Shown piece after piece: positions 53,838 to 63,553 of a stretch of DNA of 64,000 nucleotides. The notes under the pieces are model-generated. The model ran no database searches. It saw only the letters and a list, made by a program, of their open reading frames with translations, and was not told the DNA's origin. How positions within the stretch are numbered: the stretch's first letter is position 1; each line of letters begins with the position of its first letter. The translations under genes were made by a program, and so were the position numbers. Source of the DNA: Thiothrix subterranea (GTDB taxonomy: Bacteria > Pseudomonadota > Gammaproteobacteria > Thiotrichales > Thiotrichaceae); contig NZ_CP133217.1 of assembly GCF_030930995.1 (NCBI RefSeq), positions 310,001 through 374,000 of the forward strand, written 5' to 3'.

Positions 53838-54601
53838 AAACACGCACCCTCATTCTCGCAGGCACGCTCAGTTTCCTGCTAACCTCCTTGACACAATTGC
53901 CCGCCAAACTGGTATTGGCGCAATTGCCTGCTGACTTGCCGGTACAATTGCAAGGCATCTACGGCACGCTGTGGGCGGGCGGCGCAAGCAGCTTGAGTGC
54001 GCAAGGCATTCAACTCAATAACCTGCAATGGGAGCTGCAAACCCGTGCCTTGTTGAAAGGGCAACTCGCGGCAGATTTACGCGGCAGCTTGGCACAAGGT
54101 GGCGACCTCGACGGCTTGTGCAGCATTAACCTCGCGGGTACGTTGAATTGCGCCCCGTTGAATGTGAGCAATCTGCCCGCACAAGTGGTTTCGCCCTATT
54201 TGCAAAACCTGATGATTCCCCCGTTGAGCGGCACGTTTCACGCCAATCTCAACAGCGTGGCGTGGGATCAGCAAACCCTACCGCAACTCAGCGGTCACGG
54301 CGAATGGCGTGAAGCCGGGGTGCAAATGCTGCCGCAACGTTACGGCAATTACACCGCGATTATTAGCAGCGGCGAAAATGACGCGCAGCAAATCAGCCTT
54401 GCCTCTGCACCGGATGCCGCCTTCGGTTTGAATGGCACGATTACATTGGAAGCCAACGGACAGTACCAAACCCAATTAGACATTAAACCGGGCAACAGCA
54501 TTGATGAGGGCACCAAGCAATTCCTCACCAGTTTCATCGTGCCACCGCAAGCCGATGGCACTTACCAAATCCGTGAACAAGGGCAACTGCCCAACTTTTA
54601 A
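53834..54601 (+). CDS. gspN: Type II secretion protein GspN
   Basis: A 255-residue protein with a signal-anchor start (TLILAGTLSFLLTSLTQLP). LPVQLQGIYGTLWAGGAS and GIQLNNLQWELQTRALLKGQ are the GspN signature, followed by a beta-rich periplasmic domain. GspN is present only in some type II systems and its role is unclear. It ends the K-L-M-N block; gspC-J and gspD/E are not in this window. Confidence 0.85.
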   Translation: MKTRTLILAGTLSFLLTSLTQLPAKLVLAQLPADLPVQLQGIYGTLWAGGASSLSAQGIQLNNLQWELQTRALLKGQLAADLRGSLAQGGDLDGLCSINLAGTLNCAPLNVSNLPAQVVSPYLQNLMIPPLSGTFHANLNSVAWDQQTLPQLSGHGEWREAGVQMLPQRYGNYTAIISSGENDAQQISLASAPDAAFGLNGTITLEANGQYQTQLDIKPGNSIDEGTKQFLTSFIVPPQADGTYQIREQGQLPNF

Positions 54602-54617
54602 GCCCACCAATCGCGCA

Positions 54618-54646
54618 TAAAAAAAGGCGGGAGTGTTAATCCCGCC
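54618..54646 (-). terminator. Intrinsic terminator of amtB
   Basis: GGCGGGA (54626-54632) pairs with TCCCGCC (54640-54646). On the minus strand the stem is followed by a run of seven T's, a strong terminator for amtB. On the plus strand there is no T-run, though the stem may also slow transcription from gspN. Confidence 0.9.
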
Positions 54647-54686
54647 TCAAATCGACTCGAAGAATAGTCAGTTGAACATTAAATCA

Positions 54687-56015
54687 TTACATGGAATAAG
54701 CGCGTTCCCCGTGGGAAGCAGTATCCAAACCTTGGCGTTCTTCTTCTTCCGATACCCGCAGCCCCATGGTCATGTCGATCAATTTGAACAACACAAAGCT
54801 CACGACACCAGACCAAACGACGGTTAATAAAACACCTGATGCTTGGGTAATTACTTGCCCACCCATCGAGTAGTCGTCTACACCGACACCGCCTAAGGCT
54901 GGGGAAACAAAGATACCCGTACCAATCGCACCAATGATACCGCCCAGACCGTGGATACCGAAAACGTCCAAGCTATCATCGTAGCCCAGCATTTTCTTCA
55001 GGCCAGTCACACCCCACAAGCACAATGCACCGGCGATAGCACCCAGTACGATAGCGCCCATCGGCCCCACCAAACCCGCAGCCGGTGTTACCGCTACTAA
55101 GCCTGCGACGACACCAGAAGCTACACCTAACATGGATGGCTTGCCGCGCAATAACCACTCAGTCAGCATCCACGCCATACCACCAGCCGCTGTCGCCAAA
55201 ATGGTGTTGATGAACGCCAAACCTGCGCCGCCATTCGCTTCCAGATTAGAACCAGCGTTGAAACCGAACCAACCAACCCACAGCAACGATGCACCGATCA
55301 TGGTCATTGGCAGATTGTGTGGTTGCATCGGGTCACGCCCAAAACCAACCCGCTTACCCAGTACAATTGCACCCACCAGTGCTGCGATACCCGCATTGAT
55401 GTGTACGACTGTACCACCCGCGAAGTCCAAATCACCGGCTTCAAACAAGTAACCGCCTGTCGCCCACACCATGTGCGTGATTGGCAGGTAAGAGAAGGTG
55501 AACCACAATGCGCCGAAGATCATTAGTGCGGAAAATTTCACCCGTTCAGCCAAACCGCCCACAATCAGTGCCACGGTAATTGCCGCAAAGGTCAACTGGA
55601 AGGACACGAATACCAATTCAGGAATGACCACGCCATCCGTAAAGGTAGCCGCAGTGCTATCAGCGGTAATACCCGCCAAGAACAGTTTAGAGAAATCGCC
55701 AATCATCCAGTTCAGGCTGCCGCCATCGCCGAATGCCAGTGAATAACCGTAAATCGCCCACAACAGCGAAATCATGCAGAAAATAGCCATCACCTGCGTC
55801 AACACAGACAACATGTTTTTAGCGCGAACCAAACCGCCGTAGAACAGTGCCACACCCGGTACAATCATCAGAATAACCAGCAAAGTGGACAGCATCATCC
55901 ACGCGGTATCCCCTTTATCCGGCACAGGAGCCGCAGCCGCTACTTCGTCAGCCATTGCCACACCGGAAAAACCCAGTAATGCCGCCAACATCATTAAACC
56001 AAGACGAATATTCAT
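54687..56015 (-). CDS. amtB: Ammonium transporter AmtB
   Basis: A 442-residue ammonium channel with a cleavable signal peptide (MNIRLGLMMLAALLGFSGVAMA), then 11 transmembrane helices. Family segments include GLVRAKNMLSVLTQ, DFAGGTVVHINAGIAALVGA with a pore histidine, and FGIHGLGGIIGAIGTGIFVS with the second. It sits 15 bp downstream of glnK, the standard glnK-amtB operon, so GlnK probably blocks the channel when nitrogen is plentiful. Confidence 0.96.
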   Translation of the reverse strand: MNIRLGLMMLAALLGFSGVAMADEVAAAAPVPDKGDTAWMMLSTLLVILMIVPGVALFYGGLVRAKNMLSVLTQVMAIFCMISLLWAIYGYSLAFGDGGSLNWMIGDFSKLFLAGITADSTAATFTDGVVIPELVFVSFQLTFAAITVALIVGGLAERVKFSALMIFGALWFTFSYLPITHMVWATGGYLFEAGDLDFAGGTVVHINAGIAALVGAIVLGKRVGFGRDPMQPHNLPMTMIGASLLWVGWFGFNAGSNLEANGGAGLAFINTILATAAGGMAWMLTEWLLRGKPSMLGVASGVVAGLVAVTPAAGLVGPMGAIVLGAIAGALCLWGVTGLKKMLGYDDSLDVFGIHGLGGIIGAIGTGIFVSPALGGVGVDDYSMGGQVITQASGVLLTVVWSGVVSFVLFKLIDMTMGLRVSEEEERQGLDTASHGERAYSM

Positions 56016-56030
56016 GGAATTCCCCCTTCC

Positions 56031-56384
<354 letters not shown>

Positions 56385-56427
56385 CTAGTTAGGGATGCCA
56401 AATTTAATTGCTTAACGCCAAGCATGT

Positions 56428-56443
56428 TGCAATTGACGTGCCA
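56428..56443 (-). promoter_or_regulatory. Sigma-54 (RpoN) promoter of glnK-amtB
   Basis: On the minus strand TGGCACGTCAATTGCA matches the consensus TGGCAC-N5-TTGC exactly at the -24 and -12 positions. It lies 59 bp upstream of the glnK start codon. It implies nitrogen-limitation control through NtrC. A perfect 8-bp inverted repeat (56452-56459 with 56474-56481) lies just upstream. Confidence 0.88.
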
Positions 56444-56504
56444 ATCACTTAAAAGCCGCATAACCACTATTTAGCGGCTTTATCCCTGTTTCGGAGCGTT
56501 GCAA

Positions 56505-56521
56505 AGCACCATAACAGTGCA
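56505..56521. promoter_or_regulatory. NtrC-binding-like site
   Basis: AGCACCATAACAGTGCA has the spacing of the NtrC consensus TGCACY-N5-RGTGCA with one half-site mismatch at the outer base. It lies about 65-90 bp upstream of the sigma-54 promoter, a normal enhancer distance, and about 95 bp from the divergent ubiK start. Confidence 0.6.
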
Positions 56522-56615
56522 TCACCCTCATTTAATGCACTAAGCCCACGGCATACCCGCACTGTTATCGAATTTGCTACAATCCGAAGCATCCACTCAG
56601 CATTAAGGAAAACGT

Positions 56616-56864
56616 ATGCAAAACTTTGGCAATCTTGACGATCTGGCAAAAAAATTATCAGCACTCTTGCCCGAACCCGTGCGCAATATGCAGGAAGACG
56701 TGGAAAAGAACATGCGCGGCCTGCTCGAAGGCGGCCTGCAAAAGATGAATCTGGTCACGCGGGAAGAATTCGATATTCAATCAGCCGTACTATTGCGCAC
56801 CCGCGAAAAGCTGGAAGCATTGGAAAAGCGGCTTGCTGAATTCGAAGCTCAGCAAACCCAATAA
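56616..56864 (+). CDS. ubiK: Ubiquinone biosynthesis accessory factor UbiK (BMFP)
   Basis: An 82-residue protein of the UbiK/YqiC (membrane fusogenic protein) family. An amphipathic N-terminal half (NFGNLDDLAKKLSALLPEP) is followed by a trimeric coiled coil (VTREEFDIQSAVLLRTREKLEALEKRLAEFE). It assists aerobic ubiquinone synthesis together with UbiJ in E. coli. AAGGAAAA precedes the ATG. It converges on ureG with a 2-bp gap. Confidence 0.9.
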   Translation: MQNFGNLDDLAKKLSALLPEPVRNMQEDVEKNMRGLLEGGLQKMNLVTREEFDIQSAVLLRTREKLEALEKRLAEFEAQQTQ

Positions 56865-56866
56865 CC

Positions 56867-57475
56867 TTACACTCGCAACATCCCCTTGTGGACGATGAAA
56901 TCAATGATCGTCTGCAAGCCTAGCTTTTCTTTCAAGTTGGTAAACACAAACGGACGTTCACCGCGCATCCGTTTGCTGTCGCTTTCCATGACTTCCAGCG
57001 ACGCCCCTACGTAAGGTGCAAGGTCGATCTTATTGATCACCAGCAAGTCGGAACGGGTAATGCCGGGGCCGCCTTTGCGCGGAATCTTTTCGCCTTCCGC
57101 CACATCGATCACGTAAATGGTTAAATCCGCGAGTTCAGGGCTAAACGTTGCCGACAGATTATCGCCGCCGCTTTCAATAAAAATCAGATCAAGGTCGGGG
57201 AATCGGATTTGTAAATCTTCCACCGCCGCCAGATTCATCGACGCATCTTCGCGGATGGCAGTGTGTGGGCAACCGCCAGTTTCCACGCCGACAATGCGCT
57301 CCACTGGCAATGCCTCGCTACGCATCAGAAATTGCGCATCTTCCTGCGTGTAAATATCGTTGGTCACAACGGCAATGTCGTAAGTGTCGCGCATGGCTTT
57401 GCACAGCGCATCCAGCAGCGCGGTTTTGCCAGAACCGACGGGGCCGCCGACACCGACACGTAAGGGGTTAGACAT
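56867..57475 (-). CDS. ureG: Urease accessory GTPase UreG
   Basis: A 202-residue SIMIBI GTPase that delivers nickel to urease with GTP hydrolysis. The start at 57475 follows AAGGAAATACC. P-loop GPVGSGKT lies near residues 11-18, metal-linked CPH in [36 protein letters not shown] and [11 protein letters not shown] are all present. It is the last gene of the ureDABCEFG operon, 14 bp after ureF. Confidence 0.96.
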   Translation of the reverse strand: MSNPLRVGVGGPVGSGKTALLDALCKAMRDTYDIAVVTNDIYTQEDAQFLMRSEALPVERIVGVETGGCPHTAIREDASMNLAAVEDLQIRFPDLDLIFIESGGDNLSATFSPELADLTIYVIDVAEGEKIPRKGGPGITRSDLLVINKIDLAPYVGASLEVMESDSKRMRGERPFVFTNLKEKLGLQTIIDFIVHKGMLRV

Positions 57476-57489
57476 GGTATTTCCTTTTT

Positions 57490-58164
57490 TCACGATCGAA
57501 ACAAACGGGTGTATTGGGTTTCATGGCGACTGCTGGCAATGGCTAAGGCTGGTGATGACGCGCCAATGTCATCATCAGCCACCTGCAAGCCTTGCGCCAC
57601 GATAGCGGGTATCAGTGCAGTCATTTCATGCAAAATCTTCTGCCCTTGCGTTTGCCCCAGCGGGATAATTTTCACCGCTGACAGCACCAGATTTTCCAGC
57701 CAGCTCCACACATAGCCGTAAGCGGTTTGTTGCAACGGGATTTGCCAATGCACGGCAGCGAGTGCGAAAGCGGCAGATTGGCTTTGTGCCAGCAGCGGTT
57801 TCCAACGGGCAGAATTCGGAATTTCCAGCGCAATCAGCAAATCGGTTAACGCCCGCCCGCGATTCTTTTCTTCCAGCAATAACTCGCTGGTTTCGCGGCT
57901 GGCGTTGAGGGTGTGAATCCAGTATTCCAGTGCTTCCACATCAGCGCGTTCCACGGCGTGATACAGGCGTTGCAACACCGGAATATCCAGATGCGTCATG
58001 CCGCTGTGTAATTGACTTGCCAACCAGTTTTGCAAATCGGTGGGGGTGGTAATCCAACCGCATTCCACTGCCCATTCGATGCCCTGTGAATAGGTGAACG
58101 AACCAATCGGCAAAGTTGGGCTGACCAGATGCAGCAGGCGCAACAGTGCGAGATCAGTGATCAT
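57490..58164 (-). CDS. ureF: Urease accessory protein UreF
   Basis: An all-helical protein of about 224 residues that acts as the scaffold linking UreD and Ure[26 protein letters not shown] is the family's N-terminal signature, and [18 protein letters not shown] another. The start is uncertain: ATG at 58164 overlaps the ureE stop by 11 bp; an earlier ATG at 58188 is possible. Length fits the family. Confidence 0.93.
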   Translation of the reverse strand: MITDLALLRLLHLVSPTLPIGSFTYSQGIEWAVECGWITTPTDLQNWLASQLHSGMTHLDIPVLQRLYHAVERADVEALEYWIHTLNASRETSELLLEEKNRGRALTDLLIALEIPNSARWKPLLAQSQSAAFALAAVHWQIPLQQTAYGYVWSWLENLVLSAVKIIPLGQTQGQKILHEMTALIPAIVAQGLQVADDDIGASSPALAIASSRHETQYTRLFRS

Positions 58165-58642
58165 GGGAATGCGCGTGATCATGGTCATGATGATGTCCGT
58201 GCGAATGCCCACCACCATACGCGCCTGCTTCCGGCTCGAACGGTGCTTGTTCCACCACTACATGCAAGCCTAAACCGTGCAGCATGTCATCCAGCACATG
58301 GTCGTGTTGATAGCGGATCATGCCCGGCATGATTTGCACCGGCACATGGCGGTTGCCGAGGTGGTAGCAAGCCCGTGCCAGCAACCACGGGTCGGCGCAC
58401 GTCAGGGTGGACACGGTTTCGGGCGCAGCTTGGATGCGGATGAGTTCACCGCTTGCGCCTTGCAGGACATCGCCGTGTTGCAGGCTGGAACCGCGTGGCA
58501 GGAATAAACCTGCATCGCTGCCATCATCGAGGGTGACGCGCTGGCGGCTGATGATGCGGCGTTCGTGCGGCAAGGTCAGCGACAGGTGCGGCTGGCGCAA
58601 TGAGGCATTACTTTTGTCCAGAATCCGTTCAATCTTTAACAT
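58154..58642 (-). CDS. ureE: Urease accessory nickel metallochaperone UreE
   Basis: A 162-residue protein. The N-terminal peptide-binding domain ([20 protein letters not shown]) is followed by a metal-binding domain with GNRHVPVQI and [18 protein letters not shown] His/Asp-rich tail ([20 protein letters not shown]) stores or passes nickel. It lies 9 bp after ureC. Confidence 0.95.
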   Translation of the reverse strand: MLKIERILDKSNASLRQPHLSLTLPHERRIISRQRVTLDDGSDAGLFLPRGSSLQHGDVLQGASGELIRIQAAPETVSTLTCADPWLLARACYHLGNRHVPVQIMPGMIRYQHDHVLDDMLHGLGLHVVVEQAPFEPEAGAYGGGHSHGHHHDHDHAHSHDH

Positions 58643-58651
58643 CTCCGCCCC

Positions 58652-60355
58652 TTAAAACAAAAAATAACGTTGCGCCAACGGCAGTTCACTCGCCGGTTCG
58701 CAAATCAGCAATTCACCATCCGCCCGCACCTGATAGGTTTGCGAATCGACTTCAATCACTGGCTGATAATCGTTGTGGATCATGCTGGCTTTGCTGATGG
58801 TACGGCAGTTTTTCACCACCCCAATCAGGCTTTGCAGCCCCAATTGCTGATGCACACCCGCGTTGTAGCCCGCTTGCGAGAGGAAAGTCATGGTGGTGGC
58901 ATGTTTAGCTTTGCCGAATGCGCCGAACATGGGGCGGTAATGCACCGGCTGCGGCGTTGGAATCGAGGCATTCGGGTCGCCCATCGGTGCGGCGATAATC
59001 ATGCCGCCCTTGATGATCAGGCTGGGTTTTGCACCGAAAAACGCCGGTTTCCACAATACCAAATCCGCGAGTTTGCCGACTTCGATCGAACCGACTTCGT
59101 GAGAAATGCCGTGGGTAATCGCGGGGTTGATGGTGTATTTGGCGATGTAACGTTTGGCGCGGAAGTTGTCGTGCGTGGCGGGATCAGTGCCGAGGCTGCC
59201 GCGTTGCACTTTCATTTTGTGCGCGGTTTGCCATGTGCGAATGATGACTTCGCCGACACGCCCCATCGCTTGTGAATCCGACGAAATCATCGAAAACGCG
59301 CCCAAATCGTGCAAAATGTCTTCGGCAGCAATGGTTTCGCGGCGGATACGGCTTTCAGCAAACGCCACGTCTTCGGCAATCGCGGGGGAAAGGTGGTGGC
59401 AGACCATCAGCATGTCGAGGTGTTCGTCGACCGTGTTGATGGTGTAAGGGCGTGTCGGGTTGGTGGACGATGGCAGAATATTGGCTTGCCCACAGGCTTT
59501 GATAATGTCGGGCGCGTGTCCACCGCCTGCGCCTTCGGTGTGGTAGGTGTGGATGACGCGCCCTTTCATGGCGGCAAGCGTGTCTTCGAGGAAACCAGAT
59601 TCATTCAGCGTGTCGGTATGGATGGCAACTTGCACGTCCAGCTCATCCGCCACCGTCAGGCAATTATCAATCGCGGCGGGAGTTGTGCCCCAGTCTTCGT
59701 GCAATTTCAAGCCGATTGCGCCCGCTGCGACTTGTTCGCGCAAGGGTTCGGGCAGGCTGACATTGCCTTTGCCCAGAAAACCGAGGTTCATCGGCAAGCT
59801 GTCGGCGGCTTCCAACATGCGGTGCAAATTCCAGATGCCGGGGGTGCAAGTGGTGGCATTCGTGCCGGTTGCAGGCCCTGTGCCGCCGCCGAGCATGGTG
59901 GTCACGCCGGACATTAAGGCTTCGTCGATTTGCTGCGGGCAAATGAAGTGGATGTGCGAATCAATCCCGCCAGCGGTGAGAATGTGGCCTTCACCTGCAA
60001 TCGCTTCCGTGCCTGCGCCAACCAGAATGTTTACGCCCGCTTGGGTGTCGGGGTTGCCTGCTTTGCCGATGCCAACAATGCGCCCGTGTTTGATGCCGAT
60101 GTCGGCTTTGACAATGCCCCAATGGTCGAGGATCAGTGCGTTGGTAATCACCACATCGACGACTTCGGCATCGTTGCGCTGGCATTGCCCCATGCCGTCG
60201 CGGATGACTTTGCCGCCGCCGAATTTGACTTCATCGCCGTACACGGTGTGGTCGTGTTCGACTTCGATAATGAGTGCGGTATCGCCCAAACGCACGCGGT
60301 CGCCCGTGGTCGGGCCGTACATTTCAGCGTAAGCCTGTCTACTAATCCTTGCCAT
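58652..60355 (-). CDS. ureC: Urease subunit alpha (catalytic)
   Basis: A 567-residue nickel-dependent amidohydrolase that splits urea to ammonia and carbamate. [11 protein letters not shown] gives the first metal histidines, [12 protein letters not shown] the carbamylated lysine bridging the two nickels, [11 protein letters not shown] and [19 protein letters not shown] further ligands and the flap region, and [11 protein letters not shown] a final Asp. Length matches the family exactly. Its ATG overlaps the ureB stop by one base. Confidence 0.98.
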   Translation of the reverse strand: MARISRQAYAEMYGPTTGDRVRLGDTALIIEVEHDHTVYGDEVKFGGGKVIRDGMGQCQRNDAEVVDVVITNALILDHWGIVKADIGIKHGRIVGIGKAGNPDTQAGVNILVGAGTEAIAGEGHILTAGGIDSHIHFICPQQIDEALMSGVTTMLGGGTGPATGTNATTCTPGIWNLHRMLEAADSLPMNLGFLGKGNVSLPEPLREQVAAGAIGLKLHEDWGTTPAAIDNCLTVADELDVQVAIHTDTLNESGFLEDTLAAMKGRVIHTYHTEGAGGGHAPDIIKACGQANILPSSTNPTRPYTINTVDEHLDMLMVCHHLSPAIAEDVAFAESRIRRETIAAEDILHDLGAFSMISSDSQAMGRVGEVIIRTWQTAHKMKVQRGSLGTDPATHDNFRAKRYIAKYTINPAITHGISHEVGSIEVGKLADLVLWKPAFFGAKPSLIIKGGMIIAAPMGDPNASIPTPQPVHYRPMFGAFGKAKHATTMTFLSQAGYNAGVHQQLGLQSLIGVVKNCRTISKASMIHNDYQPVIEVDSQTYQVRADGELLICEPASELPLAQRYFLF

Positions 60356-60660
60356 TACAATGCCCCCATGATTTTGCCTTGGAAACCGTAAACTTCGCGT
60401 GTGCCAGCCAGTGCTACCAGCTCGACTTCGCGGGTTTGCCCCGGCTCGAACCTTACGGCTGTTCCGGCGGGAATATTGAGGCGGAAACCGCGTGCCTGAT
60501 CGCGTTCAAACGCGAGGGCATTGTTGGTTTCAAAGAAATGGTAGTGCGAACCGACCTGAATCGGGCGGTCGCCGGTATTGGCAACAGTGAGGGTGACGGT
60601 TTCACGCCCTGCGTTGAGTTCAATGTCGCCAGCGGCGGGGAAGAGTTGTCCGGGGATCAT
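60355..60660 (-). CDS. ureB: Urease subunit beta
   Basis: A 101-residue subunit starting at 60660 (AAGGAG upstream); an earlier in-frame ATG would add unlikely residues. [39 protein letters not shown] and [20 protein letters not shown] are typical. It packs with UreA and UreC in the (ABC)3 urease. Confidence 0.97.
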   Translation of the reverse strand: MIPGQLFPAAGDIELNAGRETVTLTVANTGDRPIQVGSHYHFFETNNALAFERDQARGFRLNIPAGTAVRFEPGQTREVELVALAGTREVYGFQGKIMGAL

Positions 60661-60670
60661 GGGGTACTCC

Positions 60671-60973
60671 TTACACAATCGGGTCATGCACGGTGACGAG
60701 TTTCGTGCCATCGGGGAAGGTGGCTTCTACCTGCACGTCGTGGATCATCTCGGCGATACCATCCATTACGTCATCGCGCGTGAGCAAGGTACGCCCGTAA
60801 TCCATCATTTCGGCGACGGAACGCCCATCGCGTGCGCCTTCCATAATCGCGCAACTGATGTAGGCAATCGCTTCAGGGTAGTTGAGTTTTAAGCCACGGG
60901 CTTTGCGGCGTTCGGCGAGTAATCCGGCGGTGAATAGCAAGAGCTTGTCTTTTTCGCGGGGGGTGAGTTCCAT
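60671..60973 (-). CDS. ureA: Urease subunit gamma
   Basis: A 100-residue subunit: [40 protein letters not shown] and [17 protein letters not shown] are the family's characteristic segments. AGGAGG lies just before the ATG. It is 10 bp upstream of ureB and 13 bp downstream of ureD. Confidence 0.98.
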   Translation of the reverse strand: MELTPREKDKLLLFTAGLLAERRKARGLKLNYPEAIAYISCAIMEGARDGRSVAEMMDYGRTLLTRDDVMDGIAEMIHDVQVEATFPDGTKLVTVHDPIV

Positions 60974-60986
60974 TGTATTGTTCCTC

Positions 60987-61814
60987 CTAAGTATTCCAGA
61001 TGCGCGGCGGGGTGGCGGAGCGTCCCGTAACCAGCGGGCGGATGATCTGCCACAGATGCCGGAATAAGCGGTGCGCTTGCGCGGTGCTATTGCCGAGGTA
61101 ACGCACGACCAGCACGCCGTTGAATAAAGTTACACCAGCACTGCCTTCAGCCATGTTTTGGCAATGCGGGCGCACGGCTTCGAGTAGCGCAGGTGTGGCG
61201 GGGGTAGCATACAGCGTTGCCATGACAGGTTGCCCGCGTAATCCAGCAGCGGTATGCAAATCAGCTTCGCCTGCAATCAGCAAGCGATCCAGCAATAGCG
61301 GTTTGCCATCGCGGTAAACGGCGGTTTTGAACAGGGTCTTGCCGTGTGTGAATTGTTCGCCAATGGTTGGCAGTCCGAGGCAGTGAATTTCCCAACCGAT
61401 GTATTGTGCCGTCGCATCCAAATGAATCGTGCTGTGCAAAGCGGTATTTGCGCCGGGGAAAAAGATGTTTTCCTGCGGCAACCATTCCAGACAACCTTGC
61501 GTGACGTGGAAATATTGGTGTTGTTGCGCCTGCATTCCGGCGCTGCGGTAAAACTTGGTTGCGCCGGGCGTGGTCAGCAAGGCATGGGCATGGGGAGCAA
61601 CCTGAAAGCGCATTTGCAATTGATCACCGCCAACCACACCTCCGGGCGGGTGCAAGATGTAGGCGTGGCAAACCTCACCTTCGGGATAGAACGGACGTTG
61701 CACGGCTAAAGGCCCGCGCTGCTGGCGGGCAGCCAGCACGGTTTTGGTGCTACGCTGCTCGAATCCTAGCTGGAGTTCCGCTTGCCAGCCTTGGGTCGCG
61801 GCGGCTTCAGCCAC
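60987..61814 (-). CDS. ureD: Urease accessory protein UreD
   Basis: A protein of about 275 residues that binds apo-urease with UreF and UreG and forms the nickel tunnel. [33 protein letters not shown] and [13 protein letters not shown] are typical. I favour the GTG at 61814 because it overlaps the upstream stop (GTGGCTGA); a TTG at 61841 and GTG at 61832 are alternatives without ribosome sites. Confidence 0.93.
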   Translation of the reverse strand: MAEAAATQGWQAELQLGFEQRSTKTVLAARQQRGPLAVQRPFYPEGEVCHAYILHPPGGVVGGDQLQMRFQVAPHAHALLTTPGATKFYRSAGMQAQQHQYFHVTQGCLEWLPQENIFFPGANTALHSTIHLDATAQYIGWEIHCLGLPTIGEQFTHGKTLFKTAVYRDGKPLLLDRLLIAGEADLHTAAGLRGQPVMATLYATPATPALLEAVRPHCQNMAEGSAGVTLFNGVLVVRYLGNSTAQAHRLFRHLWQIIRPLVTGRSATPPRIWNT

Positions 61815-62031
61815 GCTTGCGCAGGACGGCACGTTTGGCAATGAAACGTTTTGCGCCCCAAACTAGCAGCCATACCGCGATGACGACAGGTAAGGCCATC
61901 AAGGTGTGCGCGGCGAAATGCGCCATGTCGTTATGGGTTTCAGCATGATGGGCAATGCCGTCATGAGCAGAGGCGATGCCTGACAGCATGACGATGAAAC
62001 TGACCATAAACCAAGTGAACGTTTTTAACAT
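61807..62031 (-). CDS. Small His-rich membrane protein heading the urease operon
   Basis: A 74-residue protein with AGGAGC upstream. It has a signal peptide (FTWFMVSFIVMLSGIASA), a short His-rich periplasmic stretch (HDGIAHHAETHNDMAHFAAH), one membrane helix (LMALPVVIAVWLLVWGA) and a basic cytoplasmic end. It overlaps the ureD start. No family is recognised; the histidines and position suggest a nickel-related role, by inference only. Confidence 0.7.
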   Translation of the reverse strand: MLKTFTWFMVSFIVMLSGIASAHDGIAHHAETHNDMAHFAAHTLMALPVVIAVWLLVWGAKRFIAKRAVLRKRG

Positions 62032-62083
62032 AAGGGGTTGCTCCTAATAATATTGTGAGTAACAGGCAAATTTCGTACCAGCG

Positions 62084-63451
62084 TCAACCGCCATGCTTCG
62101 CGACCAGTCGGCGGGCGGCTTGCTGGTGCTCGTGCATCAGAGCGCGAATATCCACGTCGGGCAATTGCCCATCCACCACCTTCCACTGCCCCGCGACCAT
62201 CACACGATCGGCTTTGTGTGCGCCACACAATAACAGTGCCGCCACCGGATCATGATGCCCCGAAAAGCGCAATTCATCCAGCTTAAACAGCGCCAAGTCC
62301 GCCTGTTTGCCGACAGCAATTTCGCCAATATCGCTACGCCCTAACACTCGTGCCGAACCTTGCGTCGCCCAACGCAGCGCATCGTAGTGGGTAACGTTCG
62401 CCGCACCATAGCGCAACCGCTGAATATACATCGCTTGGCGCACTTCGCTAATCAGGTTGGAATGGTCATTGGAAGCCGAGCCATCCACCCCAATGCCTAC
62501 CGGACTTCCCGCCGCTTCCAGTTCACGAATCCGGCAAATCCCCGATGCCAGCATCATGTTGGAATTCGGGCAGTGGCAAACGCCAACGCCCGCTGCACCC
62601 AAACGGCGGATTTCGTCATCATCGAAATGAATGCCATGCGCCAGCCAAGTTTGCGCCCCCAACCAGCCGACACTTTCCAGATAATCGACAGTGCGCATTC
62701 CGAACATTTTCAGGCAAAAGGCTTCCTCATCGAGCGTTTCCGCCAAATGGGTGTGCAATCGCACGTGATGTTGCCCCGCCAATTCCGCACTGGCTTTCAT
62801 CAAATCGGTGGTGACGGAAAACGGTGAACAAGGGGCAAGCGCAAGTTGCACCATCGCGCCTTCGCTGGAGTCGTGGTAGGCGCGGATCAAGCGGGCGCTG
62901 TCATCCATAATCGCCGTTTCGGTTTGCACGGTACTTTGCGGGGGCAAGCCGCCTTGATCCTTGCCCAGACTCATTGAGCCACGGGTCAATGTTACCCGTG
63001 TGCCTACCTGTGCAGCGGCTGCCACTTGCACATCAATGGCGTGTTCCATACCCGCCGGAAACAGGTAATGGTGGTCGGCAGCGGTGGTACAACCCGACAA
63101 CAGTAATTCGCTCAACGCCAAGCGCGTTGCCACCGCCAGCATTTCCGGTTCAAGCCCCGCCCACACCGGATACAGCGATACCAGCCAGGGGAATAATTCC
63201 TGATTCAATGCACCCGGATACGCACGGGTCAGGGTTTGGTAAAAATGGTGATGGGTATTGATCAACCCCGGCAAGACAACGTGTTCACTGGCATCGAAGA
63301 CTTGCTCTACCGGCATAAGTGGTTGCTGCCCTGATGCAACCAATTCAACCAAACGGTTGCCTTGCACCACCACACCGCCGCCTGCGTCTTGCCCACTTAG
63401 GGTGAACATTGCCAACGGGTTCTTAATCCACAACCTTGCTTGGTCACTCAT
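62084..63451 (-). CDS. 8-oxoguanine deaminase / TRZ-ATZ family amidohydrolase
   Basis: A 455-residue amidohydrolase starting at 63451 (AAGGAG upstream). Metal ligands are in GLINTHHHFYQTLTRAYPG, VRLHTHLAETLDEE, TWLAHGIHFDDDEI and GIGVDGSASNDHSNLI. The C-terminal ADLALFKLDELRFSG is typical of the composite domain. The TRAYPGALNQELFPWL region resembles 8-oxoguanine deaminases, which convert 8-oxoguanine to urate; guanine or another aminohydrolase substrate is possible. It is divergent from a purine-type permease and follows the urease operon's strand. Confidence 0.87.
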   Translation of the reverse strand: MSDQARLWIKNPLAMFTLSGQDAGGGVVVQGNRLVELVASGQQPLMPVEQVFDASEHVVLPGLINTHHHFYQTLTRAYPGALNQELFPWLVSLYPVWAGLEPEMLAVATRLALSELLLSGCTTAADHHYLFPAGMEHAIDVQVAAAAQVGTRVTLTRGSMSLGKDQGGLPPQSTVQTETAIMDDSARLIRAYHDSSEGAMVQLALAPCSPFSVTTDLMKASAELAGQHHVRLHTHLAETLDEEAFCLKMFGMRTVDYLESVGWLGAQTWLAHGIHFDDDEIRRLGAAGVGVCHCPNSNMMLASGICRIRELEAAGSPVGIGVDGSASNDHSNLISEVRQAMYIQRLRYGAANVTHYDALRWATQGSARVLGRSDIGEIAVGKQADLALFKLDELRFSGHHDPVAALLLCGAHKADRVMVAGQWKVVDGQLPDVDIRALMHEHQQAARRLVAKHGG

Positions 63452-63553
63452 GCCGCGTAACTCCTTAAAAAACATGGCAAGCATTTTGCATAGAAAACCT
63501 GACCAAGTAGACAACTTTTTCACAAGCCCTGTCAATTTAAGGAGCTACGTTTT

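Noticed and set aside
59309-60332. Long plus-strand frames of 202 and 261 codons opposite ureC.
   Set aside because: They are antisense shadows of a highly conserved urease gene in GC-rich codons.
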